Part shown: positions 53,534 to 61,867 of the stretch, one piece after another | Numbering within the stretch: the stretch's first letter is position 1 | How the letters are laid out: every line of letters starts with the position of its first letter | Origin: Bacillus massilinigeriensis | Lineage (GTDB): Bacteria > Bacillota > Bacilli > Bacillales > Cytobacillaceae | Length of the DNA stretch: 64,000 nt | Assembly (NCBI RefSeq): GCF_900117315.1 | Contig: NZ_LT630337.1 | Coordinates: 1,791,261-1,855,260 of the forward strand | Direction of reading: 5' to 3' | Position numbers and translations under genes: made by a program | The notes under the pieces: model-generated | Databases searched by the model: none | What the model was told of the DNA's origin: nothing | What the model saw: the letters and a program-made list of their open reading frames with translations, nothing else

Positions 53534-55488
53534 ATTTAATTGATTTATCCTGGAGGAATATGAAAAGGAACTTCCGCTTATATACTATCTATTTCATTTC
53601 CATGCTTGTCGGGGTCGTCATCTTCTTTACCTTTACCGGCTTAATGTTTAATGAGGATGTCGTCGCCGCAATTCAAAATAAAGAAAACTACAAAATGGTT
53701 ATTTTCCTTGCCTCTATTATTGTTTTCTTGTTTATTGTGTTCTTTATTTTGTACGCTAACTCCTTTTTCATGAAGCAGCGAAAAAAGGAATTCGGCATGT
53801 ACTTGCTCTACGGAATGAAAGAAAGACAAGTTGCCGCAATGGTCTTTTTTGAAACGTTATTCTTAAGTGCCATTTCTGTATCCGGCGGAATAATAATCGG
53901 CGGACTACTATCGAAATTTTTCGGTGCGGTATTAATGAATTTAATGCATTACAATGAGGACATTTCTTTTGCTTTTCCACTTGAAGCAATTGTCTCAACC
54001 ATTCTCCTATTTACTTTATTGATTGGCATTATTACCGTTCAAAGTTATATAAACGTTCGTCGTGTACAGTTAGTTGAACTATTCCATGCAAGGGAAAAAA
54101 TGGACAAACCCCTTAAATTCTCCATGCCACTTGCTGTTTTGTCCATCCTGTTGATTATTGCCTCCTACTACACGATAATCATTGCAAGAGAAACAGATAT
54201 ATGGAAGGATTATTTTAATGAAACATTAACTGCAACAACCATCGCATTGATCGTTGGCACGTACTTATTTTTCCGCCAGTTTTCCGGTTGGATTTTACAA
54301 AAAATGAGTCAAAGAAAAAGCTACTATAAAGGAAACAAAATGTTATGGATTTCCTCCCTTCGATTTTCTATTCGAGGAAATGCAATTAACTTTACATTTA
54401 ATTCTCTGATTAGTGCGATTGTCATCTTCACAGTTGGATTTCTTGCTGTGGATTATGCTATAAAGGCTGACGTTGTCGAACAAGAATTTCCAAACCATTT
54501 TGCCTTTTCAACGCAGGATATTGAAACACAAAAACAGATTGAAAAAATAATAAATGACACACATCCAATCATTGGACATGAGACAGTCACAGGAATTCAA
54601 ACAGAAGAAATCCAAAATAGGAAACCATTTTTTAGTTATCCTGAATATTACACAGAGGAGTTTTACCTTTTCCCTGAATCACAATTAAATGCCATTGTCC
54701 ATTTACGTGGGGTTGGCAAGAAGGTTAATTTAAAAGGGGAAGAAGCCATTGTTTTAACAAGAGGAATAGATGAACCTATCAAATATAAAAGTCAGCAACC
54801 AACAATTTCGGTTTTCAAAGACAGTACATTTCATGTCATTGAAAAGATACGATACCCGTTGTTAAGTATCCCAACGAGTCCTGGTGGAGATACAAAGCTT
54901 CAACCTTCTGCGATTGTTATTTCAGACGAAGCTTTTAAAAAATTAAAAGGAGATCATCCCCTTTCTTCCTATGAAATTTATCAAGTCGAAAAACCGAAAA
55001 CATCTAATGACGTATCGAGAAAAATATATGATATCGTTATGAAAACAGAAGGAGCCTATTATTCAGCTTTTATAGATATGTATTCTATGGATACCGAGTC
55101 GTCCTCTTTGGTATTATTCTCCGTAGCATTTTTTGCAGTCATTGCTTTGTTTGCTTTAGGAAGTGTCATTTACTTTAAACAGCTACGGGAGGCGACAGAA
55201 GAACGTGAACACTTCGCAATTTTACGAAAAATCGGTGTTGGCGATAAAGAAATAAAAAGAATTATACGCAAACAATTGCTTTTTGTATTCCTGCCACCAC
55301 TAATCATTGGGTTGGTTCATAGTTGGTTTCTCTTGTACTACACTGTCATCGCTTTAATAAAAGAACTACCTTCCTTAACGACAATTATTTTTTCTGTCAT
55401 GGGATTGTATGTGTTAACTTATCTAATCTTTTATGTATCATCAACTTCGATTTATTACAAAATTGTCAACGAAAAAGCCACACGGTGA
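53530..55488 (+). CDS. bceB: BceB-type ABC transporter permease
   Basis: A 652-residue permease with about ten membrane helices and a large extracellular domain between helices 7 and 8 (about 300-510), which is where BceB proteins sense cell-wall-active peptides. It works with BceA in target protection and signals to BceS by direct contact. The start overlaps bceA. The stop codon lies inside the terminator hairpin shared with bceS. Confidence 0.92.
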   Translation: MNLIDLSWRNMKRNFRLYTIYFISMLVGVVIFFTFTGLMFNEDVVAAIQNKENYKMVIFLASIIVFLFIVFFILYANSFFMKQRKKEFGMYLLYGMKERQVAAMVFFETLFLSAISVSGGIIIGGLLSKFFGAVLMNLMHYNEDISFAFPLEAIVSTILLFTLLIGIITVQSYINVRRVQLVELFHAREKMDKPLKFSMPLAVLSILLIIASYYTIIIARETDIWKDYFNETLTATTIALIVGTYLFFRQFSGWILQKMSQRKSYYKGNKMLWISSLRFSIRGNAINFTFNSLISAIVIFTVGFLAVDYAIKADVVEQEFPNHFAFSTQDIETQKQIEKIINDTHPIIGHETVTGIQTEEIQNRKPFFSYPEYYTEEFYLFPESQLNAIVHLRGVGKKVNLKGEEAIVLTRGIDEPIKYKSQQPTISVFKDSTFHVIEKIRYPLLSIPTSPGGDTKLQPSAIVISDEAFKKLKGDHPLSSYEIYQVEKPKTSNDVSRKIYDIVMKTEGAYYSAFIDMYSMDTESSSLVLFSVAFFAVIALFALGSVIYFKQLREATEEREHFAILRKIGVGDKEIKRIIRKQLLFVFLPPLIIGLVHSWFLLYYTVIALIKELPSLTTIIFSVMGLYVLTYLIFYVSSTSIYYKIVNEKATR

Positions 55489-55514
55489 GTATATTTACTC
55501 ATCGTGTGGCTTTT
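55473..55514. terminator. Shared bidirectional terminator with both stop codons inside
   Basis: A 19-bp stem (55473-55491 with 55496-55514) with a four-base loop, AAAA and TTTT tails. The bceB TGA (55486-55488) lies in the left arm and the bceS TAA (complement of 55495-55497) at the loop, so the genes end within one hairpin. Confidence 0.9.
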
Positions 55515-56493
55515 GTAGTTTTAAATATGGATCACTATCCACTGGAAAATGAATAATAAATTGGGTGAACTCTCCCACTTTTGAATTGCACGTAATGAAA
55601 TGCCCCAGTTTGTTACTTAATTGCTGGGCTAAATATAAGCCCATTCCGGTCGACTTGGAAAAGCTACGTCCTGTTTCACCGGTAAAACCACGATTAAATA
55701 TTCGTGGTAGATCTTTTTGGCTGATGCCAATCCCATTGTCCCTAATTAGGAGCTGCTTCTCTTGTGGGGTTTCAAATATTGATATAGTGATCTCCCCACC
55801 CGAATCTGTGTATTTTAAACTATTCGTGAGCAGCTGATTGATGATAAACTGAAGCCATTTAGGATCACTTTGAACTTCCATCCGTTTAGCAAGCATGTTC
55901 ATTCGGATTTTCTTAGAAAAAAAAGTTTTCGAATGAGACTTAACAATCTCCTTTGAAATCTTGATAACATCACATTTTTGAATATCGTAATCCTGGTTAA
56001 AGCTATCGAGCTTGGCATAATAGAGAGCCTGATCGACGTAATTTTCAATCTTCGTGATTTCTTCCCTTAAACTATTTGGATCCATATCGGTTTGCTGTAA
56101 TAATCGAAGAACGGCAATCGGTGTTTTGATCTCATGGAACCAGGAGACGATAAAATCATAATGCTCCTTCTGCCTGTCTTGAATCAAATTCATCTCACGG
56201 ATATGCTCACGTTTCAGGTCATCGATGTAGTTTTTGGCAAATTCTCCTTCAAAGGACAAGGTCTCATATTCTTCACCATTTTCCATTTGTCGTGTCACAT
56301 GTACATGTTTCCAATAACGGAATAATAAAAATCCGAATAACACTAGCGAAGATAAGGCAAAGGCATAGAGGAATGTCTCCCACCCCCAGTTTCCGTTGCT
56401 ATTAGTGAAAAATACCGCTGCTGAAATCAGGAACCCGATTAGATACAAAAAGATAAAAGGCTTTTCATAGGTTAGAAAGCGAAAGAAGGTCAT
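55495..56493 (-). CDS. bceS: BceS-type intramembrane-sensing histidine kinase
   Basis: A 332-residue kinase with only two N-terminal helices and almost no extracellular loop, so it needs BceB for sensing. The phosphoacceptor is in IVSWFHEIKTPIAVLRLL (His near residue 120). The ATPase part has NQLLTNSLKYTD, DNGIGIS and STGMGLYLA. It overlaps bceR by four bases and converges on bceB. Confidence 0.92.
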   Translation of the reverse strand: MTFFRFLTYEKPFIFLYLIGFLISAAVFFTNSNGNWGWETFLYAFALSSLVLFGFLLFRYWKHVHVTRQMENGEEYETLSFEGEFAKNYIDDLKREHIREMNLIQDRQKEHYDFIVSWFHEIKTPIAVLRLLQQTDMDPNSLREEITKIENYVDQALYYAKLDSFNQDYDIQKCDVIKISKEIVKSHSKTFFSKKIRMNMLAKRMEVQSDPKWLQFIINQLLTNSLKYTDSGGEITISIFETPQEKQLLIRDNGIGISQKDLPRIFNRGFTGETGRSFSKSTGMGLYLAQQLSNKLGHFITCNSKVGEFTQFIIHFPVDSDPYLKLQKPHDE

Positions 56494-57161
56494 TCGATTA
56501 AATACCCCATTCCTTTCCGTGTGACGATAAACTCCTCTAAACCGAGGGTAGCGATTTTCCTACGCAGCCGGTTCACGTTAACGGTTAGTGTGTTATCATC
56601 GACAAATTGGTCTTCATTCCATAATGCTTGCATTAAATCCTCACGCGAAATGATTTTTCCAATATTCCTCATCATTAATTGTAAAAGAATGAATTCATTC
56701 CGACTTAGTTCCATGTTTTGCCCATGATAATCAATTGTTGAATTGGTGACATTCAGCCTCAATCCCCTATGATTGAAGCTTACCTCATCTTCCTGATAGG
56801 TATATTTCCTTCGGATTAACGCACTAATTTTCGCAACAAGAATGTCCAAATCAAAAGGCTTCTGAATAAAATCATCCCCACCCATATTAATTGCCATAAT
56901 AATATCCATATTTTGATTTCTAGAGGATAGGAAAATAATCGGTACCTTTGAAACGGATCGTATCTTCTGACACCAGTAGTAGCCGTCAAAAACTGGTAGA
57001 TTAATATCTAATAGAACAAGGTGCGGAGCCGCCTGCTCAAATTCCTTTAGCACCTCATCGAATTGCGTCACTTCTACCACATCATACTGCCACTTCTTCA
57101 GAGTATCACCGACAATATGTCTAATTTTTTCATCATCTTCAATTAACAATATTCTATACAT
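56490..57161 (-). CDS. bceR: BceR-type OmpR family response regulator
   Basis: A 223-residue regulator: receiver domain (1-115) with phosphoacceptor Asp near 53 in VLLDINLPVFDGYYW, and winged-helix domain (about 127-220) with SREDLMQALWNEDQFVDDNTLTVNVNRLRRKI. The start at 57161 has GAGGG upstream; an earlier ATG at 57176 adds only five residues. It should bind the TGACA palindrome before bceA. Confidence 0.92.
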   Translation of the reverse strand: MYRILLIEDDEKIRHIVGDTLKKWQYDVVEVTQFDEVLKEFEQAAPHLVLLDINLPVFDGYYWCQKIRSVSKVPIIFLSSRNQNMDIIMAINMGGDDFIQKPFDLDILVAKISALIRRKYTYQEDEVSFNHRGLRLNVTNSTIDYHGQNMELSRNEFILLQLMMRNIGKIISREDLMQALWNEDQFVDDNTLTVNVNRLRRKIATLGLEEFIVTRKGMGYLIE

Positions 57162-57349
57162 GAAATCCCTCATCATTGTAAATTAATCATAACTTTATTT
57201 TAGCACAATAATGATGACCTTCATGCCATGTTTAATGTTTGCCATTAACCTTATTTTGTAACTTCCTTTTAGATATTTCGTCTATATATGTGAAGGGCTT
57301 CTTCTGGGGTAGGATATCATAGCCATAGAAAATAAGGGAAACAGAATAG

Positions 57350-57367
57350 ATCCTTACCTGTAAGGAT
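57350..57367. promoter_or_regulatory. Palindrome upstream of the lipoprotein gene
   Basis: ATCCTTAC and GTAAGGAT separated by CT, a perfect 18-bp palindrome 36 bases before the lipoprotein start. With only two central bases it cannot form a good RNA loop, so a protein site is more likely. No known factor is suggested. Confidence 0.5.
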
Positions 57368-57402
57368 TCATTAAAATTCCCTTAAGATTAGGAGGATTTA
57401 AT

Positions 57403-58128
57403 ATGAAAAAAGTACCAATATTATTAGGGATGGTCTCAGCCTTTCTATTAGTATTTGTTTTTGCTTGTACTGCCTCGACTCCAAATACTGATGCAAATGC
57501 TACAAGCTCCCAAACCGCAAAATTCAAAAGTCATTCATACAAAGGCAACTCTTTAATAAAATATCCTGAAGTCTATGGAATTGATAAAAATGCTGCTACG
57601 AAGATTAACACCACTTTTAAAACAGCTGCTGAAAAAACATACCAGTCTTACCTAAATGTAAAGAAGAAAGAAAAAGCTGACCTAAAAAAAGGGACCTGCA
57701 GGAAAAATCCCGCTACCAAGAAATGTAAATACTCTGTTAATTCACTTTATAAAGTAAAGTATAATTCAAATGGAAAATTAAGTATTTATTATTCAGAATA
57801 CACTTACACTGGTGGTTCAGGTGGAAAGTCCCGTGTAACCTTGTACAATTTCAACCTAGCTACGGGAAAACAATATAAAATCAATGATATTCTAAAAACC
57901 TCTAAAAATTATAAAAAAGTACAAAACTATGCATATAAATATCTAAGCACACACAAACCATATTCCAGCTCTGTCACTAAATTAAGTGATGTTCCAGTAA
58001 ATAAAAATACACAATTCATATTTACTAAAGACGGAATTTACCTATATTTCACAAACTACAAAGGCTTCTTTGAACAATATGATAATGGAGATCCCTTTAT
58101 AAAGATTCCTAAAAAGGTTTATGAGTAA
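57403..58128 (+). CDS. Lipoprotein with DUF4163/RsiV-like (DUF3298) domain
   Basis: A 241-residue lipoprotein. The signal peptide ends in the lipobox FACT (cysteine near residue 22). The rest has YPEVYGIDKNAATKINTTFKTAAEK, a DUF4163-type start, then YSEYTYTGGSGGKSRVTLYNFNLATGKQYKINDIL, and a final RsiV-like segment with FTKDGIYLYFTNYKGFFEQYDNG. Such domains occur in anti-sigma factors and deacetylase-linked proteins; this protein has no enzyme domain. AGGAGG precedes the ATG. A dispersed palindrome lies three bases after the stop. Confidence 0.82.
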   Translation: MKKVPILLGMVSAFLLVFVFACTASTPNTDANATSSQTAKFKSHSYKGNSLIKYPEVYGIDKNAATKINTTFKTAAEKTYQSYLNVKKKEKADLKKGTCRKNPATKKCKYSVNSLYKVKYNSNGKLSIYYSEYTYTGGSGGKSRVTLYNFNLATGKQYKINDILKTSKNYKKVQNYAYKYLSTHKPYSSSVTKLSDVPVNKNTQFIFTKDGIYLYFTNYKGFFEQYDNGDPFIKIPKKVYE

Positions 58129-58130
58129 GA

Positions 58131-58185
58131 AAGCACGGGGACGGTTCTCTGCTTCCAAAAGAAGCAGAGAACCGTCCCCGTGCTT
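58131..58185. repeat. REP-like palindrome copy E
   Basis: The most complete copy: a perfect 25-bp stem (58131-58155 with 58161-58185) around a five-base loop. It includes AAGCACGGGGACGGTTCTCT. It lies between convergent lipoprotein and PH-domain genes and can serve both as terminator. Confidence 0.95.
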
Positions 58186-58212
58186 CGGTCCCCCTTTGCT
58201 TCTAAATATATA

Positions 58213-58590
58213 TTACCGTGCAACATAGGTTGCTAGTGATTTTTGTACATCATATATGCTCTTATCCTTTTTAAATTGTTTAGCTACTGGATTAGCGGTG
58301 CTTGAAATCCAAATTTTCAACTCTGCATCTAAATCAAAGGTACCTGCTGTTTCTACACTAAAATGGGTAATGCTCTTATATGGAATCGAATGATATTCAA
58401 CCTTTTTACCCGTGACCCCCTGTTTATCAATTAGAATTAAACGAGTATTGGTAAAAACAATTAAATCTCTAATAAGTTTATAAGCCTTTTCTACCCTTTC
58501 ATTATCAGTAATAATTACCTCTAATTCTTTCTCAACTGAAGAAATATCGACCTCGGATACATTTCCCATTAAACCATCTAATAGACCCAT
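58213..58590 (-). CDS. Bacterial PH-domain protein
   Basis: A 125-residue single-domain protein of the bacterial PH family (PF08000 type). LIVFTNTRLILIDKQGVTGKKVEYHSIPYKSITHFSVETAGTFDLDAELKIWIS is the diagnostic stretch. Members are cytosolic, often in sporulation or stress settings, and of unknown function. TAGGAGG precedes the ATG. Confidence 0.85.
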   Translation of the reverse strand: MGLLDGLMGNVSEVDISSVEKELEVIITDNERVEKAYKLIRDLIVFTNTRLILIDKQGVTGKKVEYHSIPYKSITHFSVETAGTFDLDAELKIWISSTANPVAKQFKKDKSIYDVQKSLATYVAR

Positions 58591-58914
58591 TTAAATGCCT
58601 CCTAAATATTTGTCTTAAAGAGTATATTCTTTATTATTAACTTAATTCCTGCTTCTAGTCTTTAAGGAGATCTAAGGTAACCCCTTCAAGTAAGGAACTG
58701 TCGGAATATTACGCCATAAAATGAATAATAAAAATAACTGTTCTATTTTCATCCACTCATTTGAGGAACAGATATTTAATCATTAGGAATAAACCCTATA
58801 TTTAAATATGGTTTGCTATTACGTATATCCATTAAACATACCTTATTCTTTCAATTTTAAATATAAAAATACTATTTCAATACAATTAAATTTATTTAAC
58901 TTTACAATCTGTTA
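58591..58914. other. Intergenic region before bdhA
   Basis: A 324-base AT-rich region between divergent genes. Apart from the Rex-type site at its right border I see no clear hairpin, repeat or coding relic. Confidence 0.4.
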
Positions 58915-58932
58915 TTGTGAAAAAGTTCACAA
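58915..58932. promoter_or_regulatory. Rex-type operator upstream of bdhA
   Basis: TTGTGAA-AAAG-TTCACAA, a perfect match in arms and spacing to the redox regulator Rex consensus TTGTGAA-N4-TTCACAA, extended by A and T on each side. It lies 97 bases before the bdhA start. High NADH would release Rex and allow butanediol formation. Confidence 0.85.
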
Positions 58933-59028
58933 TTTTAAAACAAACTATTCATCTCCCCTTCACAAATAGAAAATATTGGAGTGATACACTGAGAAAGTAC
59001 ATAAGATTAATACTCAGGAGTGATTAAG

Positions 59029-60078
59029 GTGAAAGCATTAAGATGGCATAATGCCAAGGATGTACGATTAGAAAATATCGAAGAGCCTTCTGCAAAGAAA
59101 GGTCAGGTAAAATTAAAAATCGAATGGTGTGGTATTTGTGGAAGTGATTTACACGAATATTTAGCCGGTCCAATCTTTATTCCATATGAAACTCCAGATG
59201 CTTTATCAGGAGAGAAAGCACCTGTTGTCCTTGGACATGAATTCTCTGGGCAAGTCGTTGAGGTTGGTGAAGGAGTAGCACGCTTCCAAGTCGGAGATCG
59301 AGTTTGCGTCGAGCCAATCTATTCTTGCGGTGAATGTGAAGCTTGTAAACAAGGAAAATATAATCTTTGTGATAAAATGTCATTTTACGGTCTTGCTGGA
59401 GGAGGAGGAGGTTTTGCTGAATTCGCTTCTGTTCCAGAGCATATGATACATAAACTACCTGATACTGTCTCTTTTGAGCAAGGGGCTCTTGTTGAACCAG
59501 CTGCTGTTGCATTACATGCTATTAAACAAAGCAAAATAAAAGTTGGCGATAGTGCAGCAGTATTTGGAACAGGCCCAATTGGATTAATGGTCATTGAAGC
59601 GTTAAAAGCTGCTGGAATTACTGATATTTATGCAGTTGAGTTATCTGAGCAGCGGAGAGATAGAGCAGTTGAACTTGGTGCTGTAGGAGTTGACCCAACC
59701 AATGGTGATGTTGTGGAACAAATTTTGGCCCTCTCTGGCGGTGGAGTAGATGTCGCTTATGAAGTAACAGGTGTATCTCCTGTTCTTACTCAAGCCATTA
59801 AGTCAACTAAATTCAACGGTGAAACGATGATTGTCAGCATTTTTGAAAAAGAAGCATCTGTTCACCCTCAAAACATTGTGTTAAAAGAACGCTCTGTAAC
59901 AGGAATCATCGGATACCGCAATGTCTTCCCTGCTGTTATCAGTCTAATGGCAAGAGGATATTTCCCTGCTGACAAATTAGTCACCAAACAAATTACTCTT
60001 GATGAAGTAATTTCAGGAGGGTTCGAAAGCCTGTTGAAAGAAAAAAATCATCTTAAAATTTTGGTGAAAGCTGAATAA
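59029..60078 (+). CDS. bdhA: (R,R)-butanediol dehydrogenase
   Basis: A 349-residue medium-chain zinc dehydrogenase that interconverts acetoin and 2,3-butanediol with NAD. The N-terminus KALRWHNAKDVRLENIEEP matches BdhA. The catalytic zinc ligands lie in WCGICGSDLHEYLAGP and VLGHEFSG, and the structural zinc in CGECEACKQGKYNLC. The GTG at 59029 is preferred to the GTG at 59020, because AGGAG is eight bases before it. A Rex-type operator upstream fits its role in NADH disposal. The acetoin synthesis genes are not in the window. Confidence 0.93.
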   Translation: MKALRWHNAKDVRLENIEEPSAKKGQVKLKIEWCGICGSDLHEYLAGPIFIPYETPDALSGEKAPVVLGHEFSGQVVEVGEGVARFQVGDRVCVEPIYSCGECEACKQGKYNLCDKMSFYGLAGGGGGFAEFASVPEHMIHKLPDTVSFEQGALVEPAAVALHAIKQSKIKVGDSAAVFGTGPIGLMVIEALKAAGITDIYAVELSEQRRDRAVELGAVGVDPTNGDVVEQILALSGGGVDVAYEVTGVSPVLTQAIKSTKFNGETMIVSIFEKEASVHPQNIVLKERSVTGIIGYRNVFPAVISLMARGYFPADKLVTKQITLDEVISGGFESLLKEKNHLKILVKAE

Positions 60079-60157
60079 TTAAGTTAGGTTAACGATCATT
60101 ATCTTGAACGGTCCAACTGTGCGTAATGCTTGGCGGATGAATATATATAATCCATTT

Positions 60158-60183
60158 CAACCCTTGGCCATTGCCAGGGGTTG
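60158..60183. terminator. Hairpin between bdhA and the hydrolase gene
   Basis: CAACCCTTGGC with GCCAGGGGTTG around CATT, 11 pairs with one G-T. T-run support is weak, but its position between convergent genes suggests a terminator. Confidence 0.6.
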
Positions 60184-60189
60184 AGTATT

Positions 60190-60843
60190 TCATTTGAATT
60201 TCCCAGTCATTAAAAAAGCATCAACCAACCTTGCTGTTTCTTCTTGATAGTGTATTTCCTTATGTCCATAGGGCAATATCATAAAATCCTTTAATTTTGG
60301 GAAATATACCGATTCAACTTCCACTCTGCCATCATTCTCATCCCGAATTAATTTTCCTAACAAGAGATTACTTTTATTACCTGCAATGGCTGCCATTTCG
60401 ATATCAATATCATTCGCTATCTTGAGCTGTTTGACAGATTCGAAGGTTAGTGATTTCAAGGTCTTGAAGATTTCAACATAAAACCTAACATTTCCAGCAA
60501 TATCGGCCAATTTACTACCTTTATTTGGTGTGGCTATGAGTACACATCTTCCAATTTGATGAGAATACTTTGTATCAGAAAGCAGCTTTCGAATAACTAA
60601 TCCACCTGTACTGTGACCGACCAAATGTATTCTTTCATCTTCCTTTAAATTGAATTTAACCACTTCTTCTAAATAACCCGCTAAATCATAGGTTGCGTGT
60701 TCAACCTCTTTATAGGTAAGTTGTAAATCTGGTAAAAAACAATGATATCCCAGAGAATTTAAATACCGCTCCAAATGTCTCATATCTCTGGAACTTTTAT
60801 TAAATCCATGTACTAAAATTACTTTTATTGTTAAGCCCTCCAT
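60190..60843 (-). CDS. Alpha/beta hydrolase, lipase-like
   Basis: A 217-residue cytosolic alpha/beta hydrolase. VILVHGFNKSSRDM forms the oxyanion part and GHSTGGLV contains the serine nucleophile (about residue 80). A GGNKSN region and later Asp/His residues complete the triad. The start is uncertain: ATG at 60843 has no ribosome site. A GGAGGG motif inside the frame is followed by ATA seven bases later, a rare start. It may act on esters or lipids. Confidence 0.78.
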   Translation of the reverse strand: MEGLTIKVILVHGFNKSSRDMRHLERYLNSLGYHCFLPDLQLTYKEVEHATYDLAGYLEEVVKFNLKEDERIHLVGHSTGGLVIRKLLSDTKYSHQIGRCVLIATPNKGSKLADIAGNVRFYVEIFKTLKSLTFESVKQLKIANDIDIEMAAIAGNKSNLLLGKLIRDENDGRVEVESVYFPKLKDFMILPYGHKEIHYQEETARLVDAFLMTGKFK

Positions 60844-61103
60844 AAAAATGCTTTTAGCATGTATAATATTTCTCCACATTTGGTTATAGGTTTTACCACT
60901 TGTTACAAACTAATTCGACTTTTATTATACCAAATATTAACATTTACATTTGAATTTTTCTCCCTTCTATTACAAGTTAAATTCCAGTAGTAAACATTAC
61001 ACCAATATCAAGTACACTCTTTGTAAGTCCGGTGGTAAAAACTATATCGAGCTTGATACATTTTAGTGACCATAATCACTCCCATTTTTTTGCATTTACA
61101 TAA

Positions 61104-61131
61104 TAAAAAAGCTTACCTCAAGAGTAAGCTT
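61104..61131 (-). terminator. Terminator of cwlJ
   Basis: AAGCTTAC and GTAAGCTT around seven bases, with TTTTTT on the minus strand. It overlaps the cwlJ stop codon. Confidence 0.85.
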
Positions 61132-61570
61132 AACCGCTATAAACACTATCACATGTTCCAGCTTTCGGCTCATAATAACAATGATTTTTAAATTGACCTG
61201 CTATCGGCTGACCATACCATGTTGGAGGGCATGGTCCATATGGGTTAAAATACCAAAGAGCATATTTTCCAGGGTGCTGTCTCCAATAATCCAAATTTTG
61301 CTTCGCTAATCTTCTTTCCACATTTCTCGCTGCCTGATAAAACACATTCCCTTTTTGAACGGCTTCAAAGGAATAATTTCCTCCTTGAACTTGATAGATG
61401 ACTTGAGAAACACTTCTCAAGCCTTTAAAGTCTAAACAATTGGCAACAAGTCGGTTTACAATGACATTTCCAACATATAACATTCCCAGTCTTCCTTCAC
61501 CTTCAGCTTCAGCCCTCATCATCCTTGCCATTAGGTCAATATCTGAATTTCGGTAACTTGCTCTTGCCAT
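61130..61570 (-). CDS. cwlJ: Cell wall hydrolase CwlJ
   Basis: A 146-residue SleB-type spore cortex-lytic enzyme. The N-terminus MARASYRNSDIDLMARMMRAEAEGEG contains the catalytic glutamate, and LWYFNPYGPCPPTWYGQPIAGQFKNHCYYEP is the second conserved part. Length equals that of B. subtilis CwlJ. The start at 61570 follows GGGGGTGG at four bases. It works in spore germination, where it opens cortex peptidoglycan. Its usual neighbour gerQ is not next to it. Confidence 0.93.
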   Translation of the reverse strand: MARASYRNSDIDLMARMMRAEAEGEGRLGMLYVGNVIVNRLVANCLDFKGLRSVSQVIYQVQGGNYSFEAVQKGNVFYQAARNVERRLAKQNLDYWRQHPGKYALWYFNPYGPCPPTWYGQPIAGQFKNHCYYEPKAGTCDSVYSG

Positions 61571-61756
61571 ATTTCCACCCCCAAAAATATAGTATGAAAA
61601 TAAACCTTCATTCATGTCATTCTTTTTATTCCTTTAGGAAGCTGAATGCTCCTACAACGGATAGGTCAATGTTATTTATTCTTAACAAAAACAAATATTA
61701 TTTCTTTTCCAGAACCCTTTAAATGGAATTTGGAGTCAGTAATCAGCCAAATTTGT

Positions 61757-61792
61757 CAAAAAAAAGACCTCTTATTCGAAGGTCTCAATTTT
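61757..61792 (-). terminator. Terminator of the LysM gene
   Basis: AGACCT and AGGTCT pair around nine bases, with eight T residues on the minus strand. It ends the LysM gene transcript. Confidence 0.8.
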
Positions 61793-61867
61793 GTGTATCT
61801 TTTCTACCTTTAGATTTTTTTCTGATTGTAACGAATTATCCAATAAGAAATTAAAGTAATGCCAATA

